Program-made: the position numbers and the translations under genes
Shown: one piece after another, positions 20,311-29,010 of the stretch
How the letters are laid out: every line of letters starts with the position of its first letter
Position numbering within the stretch: position 1 is the first letter of the stretch
NCBI GenBank assembly: GCA_028290355.1
Contig: JAQGKA010000012.1
Location: forward strand, 1-41,015
Reading direction: 5' to 3'
Length of the DNA stretch: 41,015 bases
Origin: Tardiphaga sp.
GTDB taxonomy: Bacteria; Pseudomonadota; Alphaproteobacteria; Rhizobiales; Xanthobacteraceae
The notes under the pieces: generated by a model
What the model was told of the DNA's origin: nothing
Seen by the model: only the letters and a program-made list of their open reading frames with translations
Database searches by the model: none

Positions 20311-20814
20311 TCAATGTTCGTTGGGAGCGATAACCATGGTGGCGGGGTCGAAGCGGAACAGGAGGCCGTGGAGCTTGATGATGTAGCGCCCCAGCATCAG
20401 CACGGCGCCCGTGAGCACCGATGCGTAGTAGATCCACATGGGAAATCTCAGGCCGGTGATGCTGCGTTCGTCGAGGTCGAACGCGACATCCACCATTTGA
20501 AATCCGCAATAGGCGAGTCCCGCGCAGAACACAATTGCGACACAGCAGTTGAACGCTTCGATCCATCGCTGCTGTTGCGGACGCAGCAGCCGCAGGATGA
20601 TATCGGGCCTGACGTGGCCGTCGGTCCTGACCAGCTGGCTGGCCGCCAGAAACACCGCCCACACCGTCAGGTAGACAACGACCTCTTCGCCGTCGATGAA
20701 GACGAGGTGCTTGTCCACATACCGGCCGACGACCTGAAAGGTCCCGACCAGCAGAGCCGCTGCGCCCAGAATTCCGATCAGGGCGAGCTCGAGTCTGTTC
20801 CAGAGGTTCATCAT
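20311..20814 (-). CDS. TRAP transporter small permease (DctQ family)
   Basis: Small 4-TM protein with EEVVVYLTVWAVFLAASQLVRTDGHVRPDIIL, located between DctP and DctM genes. Confidence 0.85.
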   Translation of the reverse strand: MMNLWNRLELALIGILGAAALLVGTFQVVGRYVDKHLVFIDGEEVVVYLTVWAVFLAASQLVRTDGHVRPDIILRLLRPQQQRWIEAFNCCVAIVFCAGLAYCGFQMVDVAFDLDERSITGLRFPMWIYYASVLTGAVLMLGRYIIKLHGLLFRFDPATMVIAPNEH

Positions 20815-20823
20815 GTCTGCGGA

Positions 20824-21837
20824 TCAGTGCCCGGCGGTGTTGACGTCGGACTGCACCTGCTTGAGCAGCGCGGGCGAGATCCGCAGCTCCTTGGCGACGG
20901 CGTCCTGCGACGGCAGCATCTTCGACCGGACTTCGGCGAGCGCGCTTTCGGAAGGCGACACGTAGCTGATGCCGTTCTTCTCCAGCGTGCGCCGGGCTTC
21001 GTTCTGCGCGTTTTCCATATCGTGGCGATACGCCGTGATGTTCTCGCGCCAGAGATCGACCACCATGGCCTGGAGATCGGGCGGCAGCTTCTTGTAGAAG
21101 CTCTCGCTGATCATCGGCACGTAGAATCCGACAAACTGATGATCCTCGAAGGCGTACTTGATGCCGGATTCCCACAGCTTGGCGCTGGCAAGACTCTCGT
21201 CGGTCGAACTCACGCCATCGAACGTGCCCTGGGAAAGCGCCAGCGGCACATCGGGCCACGCCGTCACGTTCGGCGCGGCGTTGAAGAACCTGGCCCGCGC
21301 CGACTGGCCGGCACCGCCGGAATTGCGGATCTTCATGCCGGCCAGGTCGCCGAAGTCGCGAAGCGGCTTTCCGGTGCTGTAGTTGTTTTGATAGCCAAGC
21401 GGCAGCCATGGACCGAGCAGCTTGACGTCGAGCTTGCTCTCAAGCTGCTTGTTGATGATTTCGCCGATCTTGCCGTCGGCAGCAGCGTACACCACCGGGT
21501 AGGACTGGCCGTAAAACGCCGGCAACTGGAATGCGTCGGCATCGGGCACGAACCCGGTCAGCACCCAGGTGCCGGGGACCGCCATCTCGGCCGCGCCCTG
21601 GCGCAGCGCCTTCGCTACATCACGGTCGCGGAAAAGCTGTCCGCTGTGGAACAGTTCGGTCTCGATCCGGCCGCCTGACTTGTCCTGCAACTTCTTCAGG
21701 TAGTCCGCCACGGCAATGGTTCGGCCGTGGGTCGCCGAGGTGTCGACGGAGGCCCGGAGCTTGAACTGGGCCTCCGCCGAAGCCTCGCTGGCCTGCAACG
21801 CAAACATGGCAAGAACGGCGATTGCGACGCTTCGCAT
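20824..21837 (-). CDS. TRAP transporter substrate-binding protein (DctP family)
   Basis: Signal peptide; KLQDKSGGRIETELFHSGQLFRDRDVAKALRQGAAEM; GDLAGMKIRNSGGAGQSARARFFNAAP; FDGVSSTDESLASAKLWESGIKYAFEDHQFVG. Confidence 0.9.
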   Translation of the reverse strand: MRSVAIAVLAMFALQASEASAEAQFKLRASVDTSATHGRTIAVADYLKKLQDKSGGRIETELFHSGQLFRDRDVAKALRQGAAEMAVPGTWVLTGFVPDADAFQLPAFYGQSYPVVYAAADGKIGEIINKQLESKLDVKLLGPWLPLGYQNNYSTGKPLRDFGDLAGMKIRNSGGAGQSARARFFNAAPNVTAWPDVPLALSQGTFDGVSSTDESLASAKLWESGIKYAFEDHQFVGFYVPMISESFYKKLPPDLQAMVVDLWRENITAYRHDMENAQNEARRTLEKNGISYVSPSESALAEVRSKMLPSQDAVAKELRISPALLKQVQSDVNTAGH

Positions 21838-21891
21838 GTGAGTTCCTTCCCTTGATGGTCTGCCGGTTTTTGAGCGAGCGACAGTTGACCG

Positions 21892-21920
21892 ACAGTAGCC
21901 GCGCCGAATTCGTGATTCAA
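21892..21920 (-). promoter_or_regulatory. Putative sigma70-type promoter for the TRAP/acyl-CoA ligase operon
   Basis: On minus strand: TTGAAT (21920-21915), 17-bp spacer, TACTGT (21897-21892), directly downstream of operator 21922-21933. Confidence 0.45.
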
Positions 21921-21921
21921 G

Positions 21922-21933
21922 TGAAACGTTTCA
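21922..21933. promoter_or_regulatory. LacI-type operator candidate O1
   Basis: Perfect palindrome TGAAACGTTTCA. Confidence 0.75.
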
Positions 21934-22070
21934 TATCCTAGAGTTTTACGGGCCCTTCATAAGTCCGCGGGATTAGCCGGCAAGCAACGAATGAAGCGTG
22001 CAACGCAGCATTACGGGGTTATTTCGCCTCGTGGAAAGCAACATCGTAGTGCGCCAGACTTCTCGTAAAT

Positions 22071-22084
22071 ATGAAACGTTTCAT
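22071..22084. promoter_or_regulatory. LacI-type operator candidate O2
   Basis: Perfect 14-bp palindrome ATGAAACGTTTCAT; same 12-bp core as O1, centres 150 bp apart. Confidence 0.75.
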
Positions 22085-22112
22085 TGACACGTCGATTTCC
22101 ACGGCCTAGCTT
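22084..22112 (+). promoter_or_regulatory. Putative sigma70-type promoter for the Liv/catabolic operon
   Basis: TTGACA (22084-22089), 17-bp spacer, TAGCTT (22107-22112), directly downstream of operator O2. Confidence 0.45.
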
Positions 22113-22210
22113 GCCCGAGCCGAGCGGTCGACGGGTGTCCGTCACGAACGCTTCGAGCATTCACCCAAAGGGTGGGCGGCGGAACAGCCGAAAGCATGGA
22201 GGGGAACGTC

Positions 22211-23398
22211 ATGAGTGTTACGCGCAGGAATCTGCTGATATCGGGCGCCGTGTTCGCCGCCGCTCTGGCTGGCGCTTCGGGCGCCGCGATGGCCGCCGAC
22301 CAGGAGTTGAAGATCGGCGTCGTCGGGGTGCTGTCCGGTCCCGCCGCACAGTGGGGCCTGGCGCTCAAGGGCGCGGTGGAGTTCGTCGCTGCGGAAGCCA
22401 ACCGGGACGGGCTGATCAAGATCGGTGGTGCGCCGTACCGGGTCAGCGTTGTCGCGATCGACAGCAAGTACACCGCCGAAGGCGCGGCGGCCGCCGCCAA
22501 TACGCTGGCGGGGCAGGGCGTCAAATTCATCATCGGCGCCATCGGCTCGCCTGAAATGACCGGCGTCAAGCCGATCGCCAAACGCAATTCCATGCTGGTT
22601 CTGGGCAACAGCTACGCCAAGGATGCGATCGGATCGCAATGGCCGCTGGTGTTCCATGTCGGACCGGGCCCATCGGGCTGGGCCGATCCGATCATCAAGA
22701 TCGCAAAGCAGAAGTTCGGCATGAAGAGCGTGATGATGGTCGCGCCGAACGATCAGGGCGGCACCGACATCGCGACCGTCGACGCCGATGCCTACAGGAA
22801 GAACGGCATTCCTGCGACCGAAGAGTACTACCAGCGCGGCACCACGAACTTTGCGCCGACGGTGACGCGCATCATGAATGCGAAGCCGGAAGCGGTCGAT
22901 CTCGCCTCGTCGCCGCCCGGCGATGTCGGCATCATCGTGAAGCAATTGCGCCAGGCCGGCTTCGAGGGGCCCATCGGGCGTCTCGGCGGACCGGGCTATA
23001 GCGAGATTTCGCGTGTCGCCGGCGGCGACGCGGTGCTGAAGGATTTCTACTGGTACGAGCCGGTGGTGATCGACGAGAAGGCGCAGCAGATCGCCGACGA
23101 CTTCAAGAAGCTGCTCGGCACCGAGCGGCCGGAGAACAACCTGTTCTTCCAGTGGGTGTCCGGCGCCCGCATGGTGGTCAAGGCCATCGCCCAGGCCGGC
23201 ACCATCTCCGATACCGAAAAGGTCGCCGCAGCCCTGCGGACGCTGCCCGTCACCGATCCCAACCTCGGGTCCGGCCACTGGATCGGCAAGGAATTCTTTG
23301 GCGTCAACCAGGAGCTGTCGTTCCCGTTCGGCGTCGGAATGGTGACCGGCGGCCAGTTGCAGCCGATTGTCCGGGTCGAAGCGGCTACGGGAAAGTAG
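22211..23398 (+). CDS. Branched-chain amino acid-type ABC transporter substrate-binding protein
   Basis: ORF 22172..23398; start MSVTRRNLLISGAVFAAALAG (Tat-like/Sec signal); LKIGVVGVLSGPAAQWGLALKGAVEF; periplasmic-binding Liv family pattern. Confidence 0.9.
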   Translation: MSVTRRNLLISGAVFAAALAGASGAAMAADQELKIGVVGVLSGPAAQWGLALKGAVEFVAAEANRDGLIKIGGAPYRVSVVAIDSKYTAEGAAAAANTLAGQGVKFIIGAIGSPEMTGVKPIAKRNSMLVLGNSYAKDAIGSQWPLVFHVGPGPSGWADPIIKIAKQKFGMKSVMMVAPNDQGGTDIATVDADAYRKNGIPATEEYYQRGTTNFAPTVTRIMNAKPEAVDLASSPPGDVGIIVKQLRQAGFEGPIGRLGGPGYSEISRVAGGDAVLKDFYWYEPVVIDEKAQQIADDFKKLLGTERPENNLFFQWVSGARMVVKAIAQAGTISDTEKVAAALRTLPVTDPNLGSGHWIGKEFFGVNQELSFPFGVGMVTGGQLQPIVRVEAATGK

Positions 23399-23405
23399 CG
23401 CATCC

Positions 23406-24272
23406 GTGCAGGGCATCGTCGCAACGAGTCTCATCGGCATCAGCTTGGGCGCGCAGTACGCACTGCTCGCCCTCGGCTTCACCCTGATCTTCGGCATCCT
23501 CGGAGTGGTCAACTTCGCCCATGGCGGATTCTATGTCCTCGGCGGCTACATCGCCTATTCGGCGATCAGCTTTCTCGGCATGCCCTATGCGCTGGCGGTG
23601 ATCACGGCGGCGCTCGGCACGGCTGCGCTCGGATATCTGTTCGAACGTTTCCTGCTCGATCGCCTGATCGACGATCACCTGGCGACGCTGATGCTGACGC
23701 TCGGCCTCTACATGATGATCTCGAGCGGCATCCTTATCACCTTCGGTCCGCAGTCGCCGGCCTTCGCCTTTCCGCTGACCGGCGTGCTGCGCGCCTATGG
23801 CTTCTACGTGCCGATCGAGAACCTCGTCGTGCTGGCGGTTTGCGTGGCCGGCATCGTGTCGATCTATGCGCTGATCTACCGCACCGATTTCGGCCGCGCC
23901 TTGCGCGCGCTCGCCGATGACCGTGCGGTGGCGACGGCGCAGGGGCTGCGTCCCAAGGTGCTGTTTCCGACCGCATTCGCGCTGGCGACCGGGCTTGCCG
24001 GCCTCACCGGCGCGCTGGTCACGCCGATCCTGTCACTGGCACCCCACGTCGGTGATCCCGTCCTGGCGACGTCGTTCCTCATCGTCATTCTCGGCGGCCT
24101 CGGCAGCGTCGGTGGCGCCACGGTGGCAGCCTTTCTGGTCGGCATGGTCGAGGCGTTCTCGGCGGTCTATCTCGGCGGGTCGAAGGGCGCGCTGGCGCTG
24201 TTCGTGCTGGTTCTGATCATGCTGGTGGTCAAGCCGTCCGGGTTGTTCGGCCAGCGCGCGCGGGGAGCTTGA
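23406..24272 (+). CDS. livH: Branched-chain amino acid-type ABC transporter permease (LivH)
   Basis: GTG start at 23406; LGFTLIFGILGVVNFAHGGFYVLGGY; GGLGSVGGATVAAFLVGMVE. Confidence 0.9.
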   Translation: MQGIVATSLIGISLGAQYALLALGFTLIFGILGVVNFAHGGFYVLGGYIAYSAISFLGMPYALAVITAALGTAALGYLFERFLLDRLIDDHLATLMLTLGLYMMISSGILITFGPQSPAFAFPLTGVLRAYGFYVPIENLVVLAVCVAGIVSIYALIYRTDFGRALRALADDRAVATAQGLRPKVLFPTAFALATGLAGLTGALVTPILSLAPHVGDPVLATSFLIVILGGLGSVGGATVAAFLVGMVEAFSAVYLGGSKGALALFVLVLIMLVVKPSGLFGQRARGA

Positions 24273-24274
24273 CC

Positions 24275-25300
24275 ATGTCCAGGCCAGCCCTTTCCGCGTC
24301 GCGCGTCGGCGCCTTTGCCGAGATCGCCAGCATTGCGCTAATCGCCGCCGTCTTCATCGTTCCGTTTGTCAGCGACAATCCGGCGATCTATTCGCTGGCC
24401 AACCAAGTGCTGATCGCGGTCACTGCCGCGTTCAGCGTCTACATCATGCTGCGCATGAACCTGATGACCTTCGCGGTGCCAACCTTCATGGCGATCGGCG
24501 GCTATACCACCGCGGTGCTCGGTCTCCGGCTCGGCGTCACCGACGTGCTGCTGCTCGGGCTCGGCAGTTTCCTGGTTCCGGCGCTGTTTGCGCTGCCGCT
24601 CGGCGCGCTGGTGCTGCGCCTGACCGGCGTGTATTTCGTGCTCGTCACCTTCGTACTGACCGAGATCACCCAGCTGGTGCTGTTCGAGACTCCGGCCTGG
24701 ACCGGCGGCTCCAACGGCCTGATCGGCATGCCCGTGGTGACGTTCTTCGGCAGCGACCTCGGCGACAACCGGGCGGTATTGCTGGTCACCACCGGCCTTG
24801 CTCTGGCCGGTGCACTGATCACGGCCGCGGTGACGCGCACATTGCGTCAGCATTTCGCAGCGATCGAGGAAAACGAACTGCTCGCCCAGAGCCTCGGCCT
24901 GGTGGTTTGGCACTACAAGGCATTCGGTTTTGCCGTAGCGGCAGGGGTGTCGGGTCTGGCCGGCTTTGCCCTGGTCAACATGCTGCTGACCGCGCATCCA
25001 ACGTCGTTCAGCCCGCTCTCCTCGGTGAACTACATCGCCTACGCCATCATCGGCGGCAAGAGCAGCATGCTCGGGTCGGTCGTCGGCGGCGCCCTGCTGG
25101 TCTGGGCGGGCGAGATGTTCGCGCTGCGTGGCGAATATTCGCAGCTGATGTTCGGCTTTCTGATTGTGGTCGTGGTGCTGGCCGCCCGCGAAGGCGTTGT
25201 CGGCACGGTATCGCGTCTCCTTGGCCGCATCGGTGCGTCCGTGAAGTCCCGCCCGCTCGATCCCGCATCCCTGCCCACGGCAACGGAGTCGCAGCGATGA
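24275..25300 (+). CDS. livM: Branched-chain amino acid-type ABC transporter permease (LivM)
   Basis: Multi-TM LivM pattern: AAIEENELLAQSLGLVVWHYKAFGFAVAAGVSGLAG; GGKSSMLGSVVGGALLV. Confidence 0.9.
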   Translation: MSRPALSASRVGAFAEIASIALIAAVFIVPFVSDNPAIYSLANQVLIAVTAAFSVYIMLRMNLMTFAVPTFMAIGGYTTAVLGLRLGVTDVLLLGLGSFLVPALFALPLGALVLRLTGVYFVLVTFVLTEITQLVLFETPAWTGGSNGLIGMPVVTFFGSDLGDNRAVLLVTTGLALAGALITAAVTRTLRQHFAAIEENELLAQSLGLVVWHYKAFGFAVAAGVSGLAGFALVNMLLTAHPTSFSPLSSVNYIAYAIIGGKSSMLGSVVGGALLVWAGEMFALRGEYSQLMFGFLIVVVVLAAREGVVGTVSRLLGRIGASVKSRPLDPASLPTATESQR

Positions 25301-26040
25301 CCGTGTACCAGGGTGGCCTTCTCGAAGTGACGAGCGTTCGCAAGCGTTTTGGCGGACTGCATGTCTTCAACGACATCAGCTTCACCATTCCGCCCGGTGA
25401 AGTGCTTGGCATCATCGGACCGAATGGTGCCGGCAAGACCACGCTCATCAACGTCATCTGCGGCATGCTGGCGCCCTCTGCCGGCAGCGTGCGGCTCGAC
25501 GGCAGGGAAATGACCGGCATGCCGCTGCATGCGGTCAGCCGCGCCGGGATCATCCGCAGTTTCCAGCAAACCAATACGTTTCGCGCCGCCACCGTGCGCG
25601 AGAACATTTCACGTGCCGTTCGTTTCAGTGGCGGCGGTGAGGATACCTGGGCGACGATTGCGCCGCTGGTCGATGAATTCGAGCTGTACCCGCAACTGGA
25701 CGAGCAGAGCGACAAGCTGCCTTACGGCCTGCAGAAGATGCTCGGTCTGATCCTGGCTTTCGCCGTTCGGCCGAAAGTGCTGCTGCTGGATGAGCCGGCT
25801 GCGGGGCTCGAACGCCGCGAGCGGATGCGGGTCGATTCGTTCGTGCGCCATGCGCAGACGCAACTGGGTTGCGGCGTCCTCATCGTCGAGCACGACATGG
25901 ATCTGGTGCGCCGTCTCTGCCCGAAGATTCTGGTGCTGGATTCTGGCCGGGTCCTCGCCGAGGGCACGCCGGACGACGTGCTGTCCCGCAAGGACGTCAT
26001 CGATGCCTATCTCGGCACCGCCGACGAGGAGGCTGCGTGA
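25297..26040 (+). CDS. livG: Branched-chain amino acid-type ABC transporter ATP-binding protein (LivG)
   Basis: ORF 24907..26040; start 25297; Walker A GPNGAGKTT, IIRSFQQTNTF Q-loop, Walker B VLLLDEPAAGL. Confidence 0.92.
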   Translation: MTVYQGGLLEVTSVRKRFGGLHVFNDISFTIPPGEVLGIIGPNGAGKTTLINVICGMLAPSAGSVRLDGREMTGMPLHAVSRAGIIRSFQQTNTFRAATVRENISRAVRFSGGGEDTWATIAPLVDEFELYPQLDEQSDKLPYGLQKMLGLILAFAVRPKVLLLDEPAAGLERRERMRVDSFVRHAQTQLGCGVLIVEHDMDLVRRLCPKILVLDSGRVLAEGTPDDVLSRKDVIDAYLGTADEEAA

Positions 26041-26732
26041 TGCTGAGTGTTGAAAATCTCGAAGTCCGCTACGGCGGCATCACGGCGCTGCACGGCGTAT
26101 CCATTGAAGTCGCCGAGGGAGAGACGATCCTTCTGGTGGGGGCCAACGGTGCCGGCAAGTCGAGCCTGATCAACGCCGTGATCGGGCTGGCGTCGGCATC
26201 GCGCGGCAACGTCCGCTTTGCCGGCAAGGACATCAATGCGCTGCCGTGCGATGGACGCGCCCGTGCCGGTATGGGCTATTCGCCGGAAGGACGTCGCGTG
26301 TTCCCGACCATGTCGGTGGCCGATAACGTTCTCAGCGGCGCTTGCGGGCGCGGCGGGACGGCGCAGCGCGAGGCCTGGAGCTGGCTGTGCGGAATCTTCC
26401 CGATGCTAGAGGAACGCGCTGAGCAGCCGGCCGGACAACTGTCCGGCGGTCAGCAGCAGATCGTGGCGCTGGCGCGGGCCATGTGTTCGTTTCCCAAGCT
26501 GCTGCTGCTCGACGAGCCGTTTCTCGGATTGGCGCCGGTGTGGATTGAGCGCATCAGCGAAGCGATCCGCCACATGCAGCAGCGCGGCACCACCATCCTG
26601 ATGACCGAACAGATGGCGCGGCCGGCACTGAGGCTGGCGACGCGCGGCTACGTGATGCGCAGCGGCGAGATCAGGCGCAGCGGCACCGTGGCCGAAATCC
26701 GCGAGCTCGCATTGGCCGAGGAATATCTGTGA
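26040..26732 (+). CDS. livF: Branched-chain amino acid-type ABC transporter ATP-binding protein (LivF)
   Basis: Start 26040 by TGATG overlap; Walker A GANGAGKSS, GMGYSPEGRRVFPTMSV, LSGGQQQIVALARA, LLLLDEPFLGLAP. Confidence 0.92.
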   Translation: MLSVENLEVRYGGITALHGVSIEVAEGETILLVGANGAGKSSLINAVIGLASASRGNVRFAGKDINALPCDGRARAGMGYSPEGRRVFPTMSVADNVLSGACGRGGTAQREAWSWLCGIFPMLEERAEQPAGQLSGGQQQIVALARAMCSFPKLLLLDEPFLGLAPVWIERISEAIRHMQQRGTTILMTEQMARPALRLATRGYVMRSGEIRRSGTVAEIRELALAEEYL

Positions 26733-28120
26733 TGGCAACGACAAATGCCACCACGCGCCTCGGTGCCTATGTGTCCGAGACTGCGGCGGGCGAACTCGCT
26801 TCCGATGTCGCCGTGAAGGCCGCCATATGCCTGATCGACTCACTGGGATTGGCGCTGGTCGCGCGCGATGAGCCAACGGCAGTCGCCGCCCGCGCCATGG
26901 CGACGCCGGTCCCATCCGGACCGCGCACCGCGCGGCTCTGGGCCGATGGCGGTCACGCGCCACTCTCCGAGGCCGTGCTCGCCAACGGCATCGCCGTGCA
27001 TGCGCATTTCCAGGACGATACCGATCACGATTCCTGGACACATCCGGGCTCGCTGATTTCACCGGTCGCGGTCTCGCTGGGCGAAGCGCTGGACGCACCG
27101 CTGCGCGCCGTGCTGACGGCGTTGACCGCCGGATATTCCACACTGAAATGGCTGGGTGCCGGCGAAGCTGTTGCCCGCGGGCTGATCGGACGCGGCCTGC
27201 GCACCAGCCCGACCTTCGGCACTATTGGCGCCGCTGCAGCCGGTGCGGCGCTGCTTGGTCTCGATCCCGCAAAGGCCACCCACGCTGTTGCCATAGCGGC
27301 CTGTACGACAGGCGGTACGCTGGAGCCGGTGCGGTGTGGTTCCGAGGAATGGCGTGTGCAGAATGGCCGCGCTGCCCATGGTGGCCTGGTGGCTGCCGAA
27401 CTCGCGGCGCGCGGCGTGCAGGGCGCGCCCGACGCGCTCGAAGGGCCCAAAGGCCTGCTGCGCTCGCTCGCCGGACTCGATCGCACGCCCGACGAATGGC
27501 TGGGCGCGCCGGCTTCCGAAACCATGCTCGGCATCATGGCGAAACCGTTTGCGACGCTCGGCGACAACATGTCCGCGGTGATGGCGGCGTGGCTGCTGCA
27601 CCGCGACGACATCGACCTGTCGCAAGTGAAGCGACTGACTGTCACGATCTGGCGTCCCTACACCGAATATCCCGGCACGTCGTTCAAGGGGCCGTTCGAG
27701 CGCATCGTGCAGACTCAGGCGAGCACGGCCTTTGCGGTCGCCGCCATGCTCCGATACGGGCGGCTGGGCTACGACATGGGCGTCGCGCATCGCCAGGATC
27801 CCGGGATCATGGCGCTGGTCGAGAACACCACCGTGCTGCCGGATGATATCGGCACACATCTCGACGCCACCGTCGAAATCGAAATGCAAGACGGCGCGCT
27901 GCATCGCCGCACGGCGCGCGAGGCGCCAAGGTCCATGGTCTTCCAGGACGAGGTGCGCGCAACAGAAGTTTTCGAAAGCCGCCTTGCCGGCGCCGGGCAT
28001 CCCGCCGGCAAAGCAAGCCAGCTGGCCGCAGAGATTTTCGCCTCGGCGCGCAACGGTGGATCGATGCCGATCCGCACCGTGCTGGACCGCATTTCGCATT
28101 TCCATGGAGACAACACATGA
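26732..28120 (+). CDS. MmgE/PrpD family protein (2-methylcitrate dehydratase / cis-aconitate decarboxylase superfamily)
   Basis: ANGIAVHAHFQDDTDHDSWTHPGSLISPVAVSLGEAL; KPFATLGDNMSAVMAAWLL. Confidence 0.87.
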   Translation: MATTNATTRLGAYVSETAAGELASDVAVKAAICLIDSLGLALVARDEPTAVAARAMATPVPSGPRTARLWADGGHAPLSEAVLANGIAVHAHFQDDTDHDSWTHPGSLISPVAVSLGEALDAPLRAVLTALTAGYSTLKWLGAGEAVARGLIGRGLRTSPTFGTIGAAAAGAALLGLDPAKATHAVAIAACTTGGTLEPVRCGSEEWRVQNGRAAHGGLVAAELAARGVQGAPDALEGPKGLLRSLAGLDRTPDEWLGAPASETMLGIMAKPFATLGDNMSAVMAAWLLHRDDIDLSQVKRLTVTIWRPYTEYPGTSFKGPFERIVQTQASTAFAVAAMLRYGRLGYDMGVAHRQDPGIMALVENTTVLPDDIGTHLDATVEIEMQDGALHRRTAREAPRSMVFQDEVRATEVFESRLAGAGHPAGKASQLAAEIFASARNGGSMPIRTVLDRISHFHGDNT

Positions 28121-28926
28121 AGCTTGGACTTGAAGGCAAGACAGCGATCGTCACCGGCGGCAGCAAGGGCATCGGCCTCGAAACCGTGCGCCTGCTGGCG
28201 GAAGAGGGCGTCAAGGTGCTGGTGTGCTCGCGCCGCGAAGACGCGCTCGCCGAATGCCGTGACGATGTCGAAAAGACCACGGGCGTCAGGGTCGAAACGC
28301 ATTCGCTCGACGTCACTGACCTCAAGCAGATCGAGCAACTGTCCGACGTGGCGCGCGAGCGCCTCGGCCGCATCGATATTCTTGTCAACAACGCCGGCAC
28401 CGGCACCTACAAGCCGTTCCTCGAAGTCACCGACGACGAGCTGCAGTACGGCATGGCAATCAACTTCTTCGCCCAGTTCCGCATCTGCCAGCGGATCATT
28501 CCGACCATGGTCAAGCAGAACGGCGGCAGCATCGTCAACGTGTCCGGCGAGACCGGGATCATGGTGACCATGCCGCCATTCCTGTCGTCGTGCACCGGTC
28601 CGGCCAAGTCTGCCGAGATCCGGTTCTCCAAAATTCTCGCCAACGAATTCGGGCCGCACAACATCCGCGTCAACTGCGTGGTGCCGGGCTTCGTCAATAC
28701 GCCGGAGCGTTTCGCCAAGTGGGAGCGCGAGCTCGCCAAGCGCGATCTCAACGAGGACGAGGCGGAAGCGGAGCGCACGCGCTGGTCGGAAAACAACTCC
28801 ATGCGCAACACCCGCTGGGGCACGCCGCAGGAACTCGCCAACCTCATCGTCTTCGCGCTGTCGGACCGCGCCAGCTTCGTCAACGGCGCGGTCCTGGTTG
28901 CCGACAACGCGATGGACAAATCGTAG
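28117..28926 (+). CDS. Short-chain dehydrogenase/reductase (SDR) family protein with atypical active site
   Basis: TGGSKGIG cofactor motif, NNAG; NVSGETG serine; the YxxxK position reads TGPAK. Confidence 0.87.
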   Translation: MKLGLEGKTAIVTGGSKGIGLETVRLLAEEGVKVLVCSRREDALAECRDDVEKTTGVRVETHSLDVTDLKQIEQLSDVARERLGRIDILVNNAGTGTYKPFLEVTDDELQYGMAINFFAQFRICQRIIPTMVKQNGGSIVNVSGETGIMVTMPPFLSSCTGPAKSAEIRFSKILANEFGPHNIRVNCVVPGFVNTPERFAKWERELAKRDLNEDEAEAERTRWSENNSMRNTRWGTPQELANLIVFALSDRASFVNGAVLVADNAMDKS

Positions 28927-29010
28927 ACGGCGTCGCCAGCCGACGCTGCAAAGAGATCAACAGACTATGACGTGCAGGGTGATGTCCGCATCGCCGGCCG
29001 GGAGAATGGA

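Noticed and set aside
22142-23512. 456-aa minus-strand ORF opposite the Liv binding protein gene
   Set aside because: Shadow ORF in GC-rich coding DNA; the plus-strand product is a clear periplasmic binding protein and the minus translation shows no recognisable family.
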